Program-made: the position numbers and the translations under genes
Shown: positions 11,466 to 21,816 of the stretch, piece by piece
Layout of the letters: each line of letters opens with the position of its first letter
How positions within the stretch are numbered: position 1 is the stretch's first letter
Source of the DNA: Nissolia schottii
Lineage: Eukaryota; Streptophyta; Magnoliopsida; Fabales; Fabaceae
Direction: 5' to 3'
Assembly: GCA_003254905.1 (NCBI GenBank)
Contig: QANU01112002.1
Location: 398,701 to 462,700 of the forward strand
Length of the DNA stretch: 64,000 nucleotides
Notes under the pieces: model-generated
The model's database searches: none
Seen by the model: the letters and a program-made list of their open reading frames with translations, nothing else
What the model was told of the DNA's origin: nothing

Positions 11466-12913
11466 TGTAACAACCCAAGTTTTCCCTGCTACTAGAATTC
11501 CATTTAATAAATAATTAAGAACGTGTTAATAAGGAAAGGAGGAGATAAAAATAAAATAAAATTCACATATTAATTTAATGTCTCTCGTATTAGCTAAAAA
11601 TAATAATTTTACGATCTCGTGACGTTTGGTGAGGTTCGGGTCAATATTAGGCTATTTTTAGAACTTAAGGGTGACTCAAAGGAGTCTGTAAAATACACTA
11701 ATACAAAAATAATATGAGAATATTTCCAGAAAAATGTAAATATGAACAAGGATAATTAATAGGTCACAACGGTATGTCCGGAATAATTTTCGGACGTCCG
11801 CACATACATAATTAATGAATAGGTAATAACCTAAATACTCTAAGGGCAAAATAGGAAGCTTTGGGATGGTCTAGGGATTAAAGACCCAAGGCAGCCCTAA
11901 TTTCCCCATGCAGCCCGATCACATACACATACCATACATCAAAGACTCCTTTCTTTCTTCTCTCAAAATTCTCCAAAGCCCTAAGCTCCCAAATTCACCA
12001 AAGCTTAACCATCCTTTGCTTTCCTCCTCATCAATCACTCTTGAATTCATCAAGAGANNNNNNNNNNNNNNNNNNNNNNNNNNNNNNNNNNNNNNNNNNN
12101 NNNNNNNNNNNNNNNNNNNNNNNNNNNNNNNNNNNNNNNNNNNNNNNNNNNNNNNNNNNNNNNNNNNNNNNNNNNNNNNNNNNNNNNNNNNNNNNNNNNN
12201 NNNNNNNNNNNNNNNNNNNNNNNNNNNNNNNNNNNNNNNNNNNNNNNNNNNNNNNNNNNNNNNNNNNNNNNNNNNNNNNNNNNNNNNNNNNNNTGTATGT
12301 TCACTAGAGATCTCTGAGCGGCCTGAAGTCCGACATAATCTGTTGTATGACTCAGGAACTAAGGTTATTCCACTGAGAACCTACCGTTCTCATTCCCCAC
12401 TTTTTATGACTTCAGGTACAGAAGATGATGAGTCTTATTTTGAGGATGCAGAGGAGCCACCAGCCGAGCCATGAGCGGCTGGAAGATAGCTAGCTAGTTT
12501 ACATTTTGCCAAGGACGTACTGAGTAGTGTTCCAGTAGTCCTTGTATTTTGATATGCTGTATTAGGACCTATGTATTTAGCACTTCAGTTTATGTACATG
12601 TGATGTATATGTATCTTACTTATTTTGTATATACCGTTCTGTGACTTCATGTAATGGACCACCTAGATGTATACATCGGATGTGTTATTCCTTTACTGTT
12701 ACACGCTTTGTTATATTGTTGATTCCGACGCATGGCTCTATTTTGCACCTAAGCGATGAAAAAAAAATGAATGAAAAGTTTAAATTGGTCCGTATTTTCT
12801 TAACTATCTATTTTCTTGAAATAACAGTTATGGACTAAGTATTCCGATCAGATAAAACAACCTAGTGAGCATTGTTTACTGCGTACGAGTAGACAGTTAG
12901 CTAGGGTGTTTCA
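11466..12913. mobile_element. Solo LTR of a Ty3-gypsy-type retrotransposon, with an assembly gap
   Basis: The element starts TGTAACAACCCAAG and ends GGGTGTTTCA. This is the TG...CA form, and the TGTAACA start is typical of chromovirus-type gypsy LTRs. Perfect 5-bp target duplications (GCCGC) flank it. No gag-pol lies within, so it is a solo LTR of about 1.45 kb left by LTR-LTR recombination, or possibly collapsed by the gap (N run 12058-12293). It is inserted in the zinc-ribbon exon of the RPA1-like pseudogene. A purely LTR-encoded frame around 11908 is not a gene. Strand is not assigned because there is no internal region to orient it. Confidence 0.85.
12058..12293. other. Assembly gap (236 N)
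   Basis: Run of N inside the solo LTR. Reading frames drawn through it are artefacts. Confidence 0.99.
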
Positions 12914-12918
12914 GCCGC
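12914..12918. repeat. Target-site duplication GCCGC, right
   Basis: Exact repeat of 11461-11465, immediately after the LTR terminal CA. Confidence 0.85.
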
Positions 12919-13252
12919 TAGTACCAATCATCTTATCCAGCACGAATTGACAAAGTAGTACCAACAACCCAAAAAAATCCTTTACTTGTAGTTTAAAATT
13001 ACCTTTACTCAAACACTACCTTTACTTGTAGTTTCATATTTTTTGCACCCGGGGAAAAAAAAATTGGTTACTGTATAATTTGGTGTGTATAGCATACTGA
13101 TTTTTTATAAATTGTTTACATATTTTTTAGACACTATATTTGGTATATATCTCTTCAATAGACCTTTTATGTCTATAGATTTGATAAAACCAGATACAGC
13201 ATCTAAGTTAAGTAGCGAACTTCGTATTTTGGTAATTCTCTAGGAGTCATGT

Positions 13253-13450
13253 TTAACCTTGAATGCTATTCAGAAATTCTACAGCAATAGTCCCTCTCCC
13301 TCGGAAAGTTATAACGAAAATGGCTAACCCAATAGCGGATTCCGCAGCTGCCACCGTTGAAACCAATGAAGCAAATGATTGACCATCGTATCATCCGAAG
13401 AAGCGGAAAATACCAAACAGTTCGAATTCACAGCTAATAACATTTAAACA
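13253..13450 (-). pseudogene. nad4L: Mitochondrial nad4L fragment (nuclear mitochondrial insertion)
   Basis: On the minus strand the sequence decodes to the C-terminal part of plant mitochondrial NADH dehydrogenase subunit 4L, a membrane subunit of complex I. Visible blocks are [17 protein letters not shown], a frameshift (one base lost near 13385), then [36 protein letters not shown] and NSIQG with the stop at 13253-13255. Several substitutions and the frameshift show an old nuclear copy. It lies between the first exon of the RPA1-like pseudogene and its zinc-ribbon exon. Confidence 0.85.
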
Positions 13451-14076
13451 GATGTTAGAAACAGAATTTACATACTTAACTTGTGATAAGGTAAAACAAA
13501 TGATAAAGTTACCTTCTCATCAACAAAAATCATTTTCAGTGAGAAAATTTATGCCTTGTTATCCTTGTTAGGAACGTTCCATAGGCGAGTTATGTAGACC
13601 TTGAACAGCTATGGAAATTTAGTTGGCTTAGCCATGCTAATGAGATCATACCTCACATCCATTACGGCTGACGAAACGGATCTGAAGAAATAGCAACATG
13701 GGTATTAAAAAAGAGTTCATCACACGTACATAGTGAAGAACAATATAAAAACAAAAAGGAAAGCAAACTGATATAGAGTTGACCGTGAATAACAATGTAG
13801 AATAAACAAAGAAAGGAAACTACAACTCTTTTTCGGAAGATGAAATTTTTTTTTTCACTATTTTTTGCTTTTTTGAAGGGGTGACACAGGTGCTATAAAA
13901 ACAATATATAAAGGAAGCTGCTAGTCCTACTGAAGAGCGACATTTGTGACCAAGAAATGAAAAGAAAAAAAGAAAGGAAGAAGATACAGCATGTACAGGG
14001 AAATGGAATTTTGAATCGCCTCTCAAGAGAGGATAGTGTTTTTGTCCTTGTCTTCTGACGTCCTTGTCTTTGTCTA

Positions 14077-14142
14077 GTCCTTGAAGAGCCATGGCAACTT
14101 TGTTGGGTTAGCCATGCTAATTAAATCATATCTTGCATCCAT
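14077..14142 (-). pseudogene. Second copy of the RPA1-like N-terminal leader
   Basis: The minus strand reads MDARYDLISMANPTKLPWLF, then KD and a stop. This matches the start of the first RPA1-like exon at 13662 (MDVRYDLISMAKPTKFP). It keeps the W codon that is a TAG stop in the inner copy. The downstream OB fold is not repeated. It lies about 400 bp inside the Helitron 5' end. Confidence 0.7.
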
Positions 14143-14521
14143 TTTCCTGAAAGCAATATGAAGGAAGCTCATATTAAGGAAGACAATATGCAAATATTTG
14201 AGGAATATGAAGGAAGAATCACAAATATGCAAACATTTGAGGAATATGAGATGATATAAACAGGAGGAACGAACCTATTCCTTTCTCTCTTCTTCAGATG
14301 AAAACGAAATGTGTGAGAACAAACAACTGAGGAATACGTTCTACCTCAAGTTTGGATGTGCAGGTTGAACAAATGAGAAAAGTGTAATTATGAAAGGGAA
14401 AAGGCACGTGTTGGTCAGGTGGGATGCATTTTAGGCGGAAAATTTTTCATTCACGGACTAACACGTGTCTAATTTGTGCGTGGGCCCAGGGTGAGAATTC
14501 CCATCTTTTATTAGATATAGA

Positions 14522-14606
14522 TATGAGATTCATTCTCACTTTAATGATAAAATGGTGAAATCTCTCATTTTATGCTCTAAAGTTAAGGATTTCACTTGAG
14601 AGAACC
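14522..14606. repeat. Right half of the inverted-repeat MITE split by the Helitron
   Basis: The block ttctcactttaatgataaaa through ttcacttgagag aligns with the reverse complement of 6823-6891. Shared words include aatggt, ctctaaagt and tcactt. It begins immediately outside the Helitron 5' TC. Confidence 0.6.
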
Positions 14607-15041
14607 TTTGTCCTATCAATTTAGCATTTTCCATTAAGTCATTGTTGGAGAGGGATAAAATTGGTAACTGAAATATAATATTATTAAAATATAAATGAAA
14701 ATTATTGTATATTATTATATAATTATTTGTTAGATTTAATCTTAACTATCCATTTATGTTTTGGATAACTAAGATTTAAGGACCAATTTAGAAGCCTCCA
14801 AAAATGATATGTTAAAATAATGGGTTGGAAAGAATTTTGTCTTGAAAATAAAGGAAAATAAAAATTAGGATAGCACACTAGGAATCCACGTGTGGAAGTA
14901 GTAAGCACCCAAACCCTGCCCTGCGACTCCTCTTGCATGATCTCATCTTCCTCATCGCAACCATATAAAACCCCGCCATTTCCAATTCCCCCAAAAACCT
15001 TCTTTCTCTCTCTCTCTCTCCCTCCCTCCCTTCACAAACAA
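14607..15041 (+). promoter_or_regulatory. Upstream region and 5' leader of the TBL2-like gene
   Basis: A G-box (cacgtg) lies at 14887. A pyrimidine-rich tract of ct repeats and ccctccctccc at about 15001-15030 directly precedes the start codon, a common plant leader feature. The reading frame opening at 14892 upstream of the true ATG is not supported by homology. Confidence 0.45.
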
Positions 15042-18000
15042 ATGGATCCAGTTCTATCCGTTGTTGCGCTCTCACTCTTCCTTGGTGCCATCATCGCCCT
15101 CCTCTTCTTCAACTCCTACTTCCGCAACCGCCAATCGGAGCTCCGATCTATCTCGAATCCGGATCCCAAGACCCTCTCATCTTCCAGTTCCAAACCCTCT
15201 CAGCCCCCTCCGAAGAAATCCCACTCTAAATCTCATTCCCATCAGCACCATTCCTCCGATAAGGTCCTTCTCCATTTCAAAATTTTTGTGTTCTTTTTTT
15301 GATCAATTTGGTTTTCTCGGTATTTTTCTAATTAAATTTTAGATTCGCTCGCATTGTTTCCGTTTGTTTGAGTGGTGTGAAATATTCTCGCTTTTCCTTT
15401 TGAGTTTAATTGCTATGCATTCACGGTGTATAACTTTTTTCAGTGCATAGCAATTAAACCCTTTTTTTTTCTATATTTATTGTTTTGCTTTGCTGTAGTG
15501 TTTGATCACGGTTAATTTAGTTAGATAGTTGGTTTTGACTTGTACGGTAAAGTAGTTGCAAAGTTGTAACTGACTAACTAATCAAATTAATCATAATATG
15601 TTTTGAGAAAAAAGTGAGTGATTTATTAGTTGAGAAGTATTTTTGTGGGGTATTTGGGTTATTGTTAGTGGTTTATTAGTGTTATTAGTGAAAGAAAGCA
15701 GCTTAATTTTCCTTAATGTGTTTTCATGTTTCCTTCTCTATATTGTTCTTTTTATGTAGCGATTGAGATAATTAAGTGAAGAGAAGCCTAGTTGGTATTT
15801 GTAGTCTCAAGTTTGCATTATGTTGATCAAGCGCTTCATGAAGTATTACTACGACTGATTTTGCTGGAAATTTTACGTAAATTTTTAAGTTGATAGGTGA
15901 AAAACTCTCAATCTTGCATAACGGTAGTGGTCTTAAGTTGTCCGTCTTCAGCTTTTTCTGTGGTCTTTTTTGTTTTGACTATGTGAATGGCCATCATGGA
16001 GTTCGTAAGCTGAAATGCCTTAAGATGGACACACAACACACATCGTCTTTGAAGAACATGCAAATTCTCTGTTATTTATATTATGGTTTGGATTTTACTT
16101 GGCTTAAGCTTTTGTTTATGGAACATTAGGATCAAAACAAGCGACATCATCCATTAGATTTGAATACCTTGAAAGGCCATGGGGATGCAGTTACAGGGAT
16201 ATGCTTCTCCCCTGATGGGCGAAATTTAGCAACAGGTATTCAGACATTTTTGTTCACATTAGATATTATGTAATTGTGTCTTTAGTTTATCACCTTGTAA
16301 AGGTGATTTTATTATCAACCCTCTTGGAAATTCTCACATATGACCCTTGTTAATTTTATTTCATTTTATTTTTGAAATTTCCTTTGCCGTTAGATCTGTC
16401 TTTATAACTCTTTGTACATTATTCAAGTTAAAAGAGTCATGAAGACAAATCCTACGGCTATAGTGCCTATAAAGTTGATGTGCCTTCCTTTATCTAACAG
16501 TTCTAATTTTACTCATTTTCTACAGTAAAGAAAATCCTATTCCGGGATCTAATTGTTGACTTGTTTATTTTTTATTTTTCAATATATAAAAAGAAATTAT
16601 ACTCCATTGAAAGCAAAACACCATTGCTGTCCCTTAAGATCATAACATGTTTAAAGGACAGAGCTATATTATCGAAGTAGTGGACAAACTGCTCCAGCCA
16701 ATGGCACCAAGATGACGACGACAACAACAACAGAGCCTTATCCCACTACGTGGGGTCAGCTACATAGATCAAGTGACGCCATAGTGTCCTATCAAGGGCC
16801 ATGTTTTTATGTAACTCATTTACTTCTAAATCTCTTCTAATAGTTTCTTCTATAGTTTTTCTAGGTCTCCTCCTACCTCTAGCTAATGAGTTACCCACTA
16901 CTTGATCCACTCTCTTCACTGAGGCTTCTAATGATCTTCTCCTCACATGTTCAAACTACCTAATACGGGATTTTACCATCTTTTGTACTATAGGTGCTAT
17001 CCCGACCCTCTCCCTAATGCAATCGTTCCTAATCCTATCTTGTTTAGTGTGTCCACACATCCACCGTGGTATCCTCATAATTGCACCGAGAAACTTCAAT
17101 AATTGCATACTGTAGCATATTTCTGTCTTCTTCCTTTTTGCCTCCCATTTAAATACCTTGTTGTCACTAAGTAATTACATTTGTTTGTGTGTATTTTTAA
17201 ATAATGCATCATTGTCTCATCCTATTTTCTTTCTAGTTTATATGACCTGAGATTCTTAGCTGTTCTAAATTCTGAAGGTCATTTTTTATTCTTAATTATT
17301 TCCACTTGTATGAGTAATTAAGCATAATATATGAAACTTTTTTCTTATGTTCTTACAATATATTATCTGTGCAAACAGCCTGTGCTGATGGAATAGTGAG
17401 AGTATTTAAGTTGGATGATGCTTCAAGTAAAAGTTTCAAGTATGTGAATTTCAAGAGCCTCTTGATACATATACATACCAGCTCAATGTTAAGCACGTTC
17501 CATGTGCGTAAGTTTTATTCTTTTAACTCTTCTGCAGGTTTATGAGAATTAATTTGCCTGCTGGTGGTCATCCAATGGCTGTTGCATTTTCTGACGATGC
17601 ATCCTCTGTTCTTGTGGCATCTCATACATTCTCTGGTTGTTCATTATACATGTATGGAGAAGAGAAACCCAAAGCTTCTGAAAATAAGCCACACGCAAAG
17701 CTTCCTCTCCCTGAAATTAAGTGGGAACATCACAAAGTTCACGATAAAAAAGCTATAATAACTTTGTTTGGAGCCAAGGCAAGTTATGGCAGCGCTGATG
17801 GAAGTACGATTTTTGTCTCGTGTTCAGAAGGTATCTTTTTGGCATCATCATCCCAAATTGTAAATTGTGAAGAAAATGCTATGTCATAGTGTCATACTCT
17901 ATATTGAGGTCTTCTAATCTAACAGAATTCAGCATTATAAAGGGAATTTCAATGTTTGTTAGAAATAGCTGGTGGAAAAAGTAGTGGTTGTATGGGTAAA

Positions 18001-21000
18001 GGCTCCCAAAGTGATTTTGAATAGAGTAGTATACATTCCTATCTATGCTGCCTGTGCTTCTCTAAACCTATATATTTGACCTTAAAGTACTGTAACTGTT
18101 TCTGCTACCAATACTATAACTACTTCACTTTGCTCTCTCAATCAAATAGTATTATGTTTTATGCTTTCATCTCATATCCCTAAGGTAATTTGATTTAAAA
18201 TGCAGGGACTGACATCATTATCTGGCATGGAAAAACTGGGAAGAGTGCGGGACATGTGGATACAAATCAATTGAAAAATAACATGGCAGATATATCACCC
18301 AATGGGCGTTTTATTGCAGCCGCAGCATTTACTGCTGATGTGAAGGTGAGTGTTAATATATAATTCCATGTGCTCACTCACATAAATAACATTGTAAAAT
18401 CATTCAATTGCCTCTACCTAACATTATAAGCTTTTGGGAGAGATGGTTATTGACATGATATCAGAGTTTCTATGACCAAGTAGTCTAGAGTTTGATCCTT
18501 TCTGCCCCCCATTCTTCTTAATAAATTAGTTGAATTTCATCAAGATAGGTATGTATATGCATTGTCCACGCATCAAGCCTGAAGAGCTCTTGCTTGCATG
18601 AGGGGGCATGTAATTAAGATATAAAACCATTCAATTACCTCTACCCAACATTCTCCTACTTCCATCCTTATTCTCACCTATGCAGTGAGCTTGCACCCAG
18701 TAGTTTTTAACACACTTGATGCTTGCTTGGAAAAAATATCCTCTTGCATTTGTTACAATTCAATTGTGAAAAGAGAATAAGCAAGAGGGCTAAGTTGTTA
18801 CCGACTCAGAATTGCTGTACATTTTGATTGTATGTTTATATTAATTTTATGAAAATTTTGCTATAAACTTTATTCTGTGGAGAAGTTGGTAAACTCACTG
18901 TTAAATATCTTCAACCTTTTTAATTTGAAAGTAGCTTGTCACGCTCCTCATTCTTTCCCTGCTTTTAAACCACCTTAATATTATCCTCTCTCTGTGTCGC
19001 TCTTGCTCCATCTAATTATCGATGTGTTTATTTCTCTCTCCACATATATATTAGATTACCTTCAACTTTTATTTTATGTATGCTTAATCTACAACTTTGG
19101 GACTGAGCAGTTTTCTATCTTGTGACCAGTGAGTAAAACAATTCAGGGAGAAACTTGACTTTAGAGAGATTCGTGTAGTATGTTTTAAATGATTTAGATA
19201 GATAAAGGAGTGTAAAATATGGGAATATGAAGAAAATTTCCTAGAAAGAGAATGAGAAAAAGTGGGAATGACTTGCTGACATTTAGTGAGTCAGTTGGTG
19301 GATGGCTGAAGAGTGAAGACCAGAATGGAGAAGGCAGCAAATGGATTCTTGAAGCCAGTACTAATCCTTGTGGCACAACACATCATGCTTTGCTTTGGGC
19401 TGTGCTTGGTTCTTGGGACAAATCAAAAATTCTGTTCTAATTGACAATTCAAAACAATTTTAGATAATATTAAGCTGAAGTAATGCAAAATGTTGTAGTA
19501 CCAGTTTTCCATGTGAAGCTTTAAGTCTGTAATGATTAACATAATCTTTCAATAAATATTCCTATTCCGAAACCGTGATAATTTCAAGCATATATCACTT
19601 GAAATTGGAGAAATTGTGTAAGTCAAAACGTTAAATATGCTTTGGGTTGCTAGTCCACTGCTGACTGTTTTTTGTCGTGTTTGTAGAACTGACATTGATG
19701 GAGGGTTAATATTCCAAGCTTTTTCAAACTTAGGATAACAGTGTTATAATTTAGTTAATCTTTTATGTGAATAGGGATTGATAAAGTTGTCTATCACTTT
19801 GTTAGATGAACTCAGGAAGCCTCTTAACACCTCATTAGCATAATAATGCAATACACTTTTGTTATATTTTCCCGATTGAAAACTTAAATCAGAATTTTAC
19901 TGCTTTTGTATCATTGGAATGCTCAATATATTCTTTACTTTTGCCTGTTTATGATGTGTGGCAGGTCTGGGAAATTGTGTATACAAAGGATGGATCTATC
20001 AAGGAAGTTTCAAATGTCATGCAGCTTAAGGGGCATAAGGTTTAACATTAATATTATTTTTGGCTGATTTCAAATTTATATTAAGCTCCCATTTTGACAT
20101 GCATAGATTGGCAATCCAATGAATTTTAAGACTGTTATATTTGTCATCATATGATCCATTTTTCGATTTATCTGATAGGGTACATTATATTTTAATTTTC
20201 ATGTATTATGATGGAGTACCTCTTATATTTTCATGTATTAAACAATGTTTTAATGTCAATTCTGGAGCATGTGCATCACTCAATCCAATGTTAGAATTTG
20301 TAAAACATTATTTGAACAGAAGCTTTTCTGTTTTAGTTTCTCTTGCATGAAATTTTCTAGGCTCTGTGCATAAGTTTCCGTTGCTTACATCTGATTCTGA
20401 ATTTCTGAAGTTGTTCGAGTACTAAATCAAGTATAGTCTAGAGTATATCATTTTTTTTCATGTGGCACTAAGGAGAAATAACACCCTTTAGTGTTGACCA
20501 GTTTAAATGTGATTGAACTTGAAATATAATTTTAATTTACTAACATCCTCCTTTCCTCTTGGATGTTTTGTTATCTTCTTTTTGACAAGGATTGGGTATT
20601 CACTCAATGATTTTTGTTTATTCCTTTTGTGCAGAGTGCAGTGACTTGGTTATGCTTTACCCCAAATTCCGAGCAGATAATCACAGCATCAAAGGATGGT
20701 TCGATAAGAATATGGAATATCAATGGTAAGCAAAATTTGACAGTTGATTATTTTTTCACACGCCTTTTATTAAAAAAGTATATTTTCGCTTGCCAAATTG
20801 GTTTTATACTTTAAGCAAAACTGCATGTCCACACAGTTACCTGCAGTTGCAAATAGTTCAAATGTTCAAGACAGAGATATATGGTTCTGTTATTAAATGA
20901 TGAATTCAAAGTAGTACTTTGATAAGATTCTATATATGAAAATGGGCATGTTTTCTTTTCCCTTTGTTACTATTTTCTTTGGAAATAGTTAGAGAAAAGT

Positions 21001-21816
21001 GTCCTTGTTTTATCAATCAATGGGCATGTTACTACTTTCTCCTTCGGGTTTAGCCAAGAAGTAGCATTCTTTTAGAAAATGTACATATTAGCTGTCCATT
21101 GATGACTATTCCAAATCTTTTCACCTAATATTTTTCCTTGTATGTTGAAGTTCGCTATCATCTTGATGAGGATCCAAAGACACTGAAGGTGTTCCAAATT
21201 CCTGCTACTATTTCGTACTATGATCGCCTTAGTATTTCCCCAGATGGAAAAATTTTGGCTGCAACCCATGGTTCTACATTGCAATGGTTATGTGTTGAGA
21301 CTGGAAGGGTTTTTGATACAGCTGATAAAGCCCATGATAGTAAGCCCCAGCATCAAACCTTTGATATTCCTATAATTGCAATTAAAAATAGTAATTTTCT
21401 ATCTATGATCCTTACATTGATTATTTTCTTCACTTGCAGGTTACATTACATGCATTTCATGGGCACCTAAAAGTATTCCAATGGGTAAAGCTGCTAATCT
21501 AACTCTTCATTTTGTTTTTTTTTACATGATGACAGAAATTTTCAGCCAAATCTGTTTCTTGTAGTTTTTGTTTGTAAGCAGTGTTAGAAGATTAAAGTAC
21601 ATTTTATTGATAGCTTTACAATGAATTTGGTTTAAAAAATGTCTGTTATTTCACAATGATGCCAAGAATGTTTGTTATACCAACAAGTGTGTAATTTCTT
21701 GTCATCTTAAATATCGCGGTTCCTTTTCAGGAAATGAACAAGTCATGGTTCTAGCCACAGCCAGTGATGACAAGAAAGTCAAGTTGTGGGCATCTCCACC
21801 ACTCCCTTCAACCTGA
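15042..21816 (+). CDS. TBL2-like WD40 repeat protein with N-terminal membrane anchor
   Basis: Ten exons join in frame: 15042-15263, 16130-16235, 17379-17439, 17538-17830, 18206-18345, 19965-20039, 20635-20725, 21151-21339, 21440-21484, 21731-21816 (435 aa). Residues 5-25 form one hydrophobic membrane segment. A Ser/Pro/His-rich linker follows to about residue 74, then a WD40 propeller. Repeats are visible as LKGHGDAVTGICFSPDGR, DIIIWHG, VKVWEI, LKGHKSAVTWLCFTP, SIRIWNIN and VKLWASP near the end. Order and anchor match transducin beta-like 2, an ER-membrane WD40 protein; in animals TBL2 binds the stress kinase PERK, but plant function is not established. The start is the first ATG of the homologous frame. 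Intron 2 carries an RTE LINE tail. Nothing looks broken. Confidence 0.88.
16690..17110 (-). mobile_element. RTE-clade LINE 3' fragment in intron 2 of the TBL2-like gene
   Basis: The minus strand encodes the end of an RTE-type reverse transcriptase: VKRVDQVVG, GRRRPRKT, NMALDRTLWR, then VADPT and a cacgtagtgggataaggc block. It ends in a short tandem tail of ttg/tcg triplets at about 16712-16730, the usual RTE 3' end in plants. The rest of the element is missing (5' truncation), as is typical of LINE insertion. Confidence 0.75.

Larger units (their letters stand above)
10398..13662 (-). pseudogene. RPA1-like (replication protein A large subunit) pseudogene
   Basis: RPA1 is the large subunit of the single-strand DNA-binding complex. 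Pieces on the minus strand, 5' to 3': a first exon at about 13662-13500 (MDVRYDLISMAKPT, then ITRLWNVPNKDN and MIFVDEKV, the N-terminal OB fold); a zinc-ribbon exon split by a solo LTR (WY-stop-RPCRRCRKKVDQ, then ISCKNCDRTE); an OB-fold exon at 11147-11254 (SDCTGCINLVLWDKEVVQLV); one at about 10870-11045; a short one at about 10675-10742; and the last at 10398-10566, ending STSKKKARPF-like and a stop. Central DNA-binding domains A and B are missing. In-frame stops occur after the MAKPTKFP block, in the zinc-ribbon exon, and after IANFSPK. It is Helitron cargo and not functional. Confidence 0.8.
6892..14521 (-). mobile_element. Helitron-like element (about 7.6 kb), non-autonomous, with captured gene fragments
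   Basis: On the minus strand the 5' end at 14521 reads TCTATATCTAATAAAAG, starting with the canonical TC. The 3' end at 6892 has the hairpin CCGC-GCATCGT-GCGG followed by TATAGAATTTAG. The host bases on either side are A (6891) and T (14522), which is the A|T target of Helitrons. Cargo on the same strand is a broken RPA1-like gene, an F-box fragment and a B3-like fragment. Plant Helitrons often carry RPA-like OB-fold genes. No Rep motif or Pif1-type helicase is visible, so it cannot move itself. A solo LTR and a nad4L fragment sit inside. The final TTAG instead of CTRR is a weak point. Confidence 0.6.

Noticed and set aside
12041..12307. Reading frames across 12050-12307
   Set aside because: They run through the N gap and have no real sequence.
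14878..15302. Alternative starts or antisense frames over TBL2 exon 1 (for example an ATG at 14892)
   Set aside because: The upstream ATG would add a leader with no homology. The membrane anchor begins right after the ATG at 15042.
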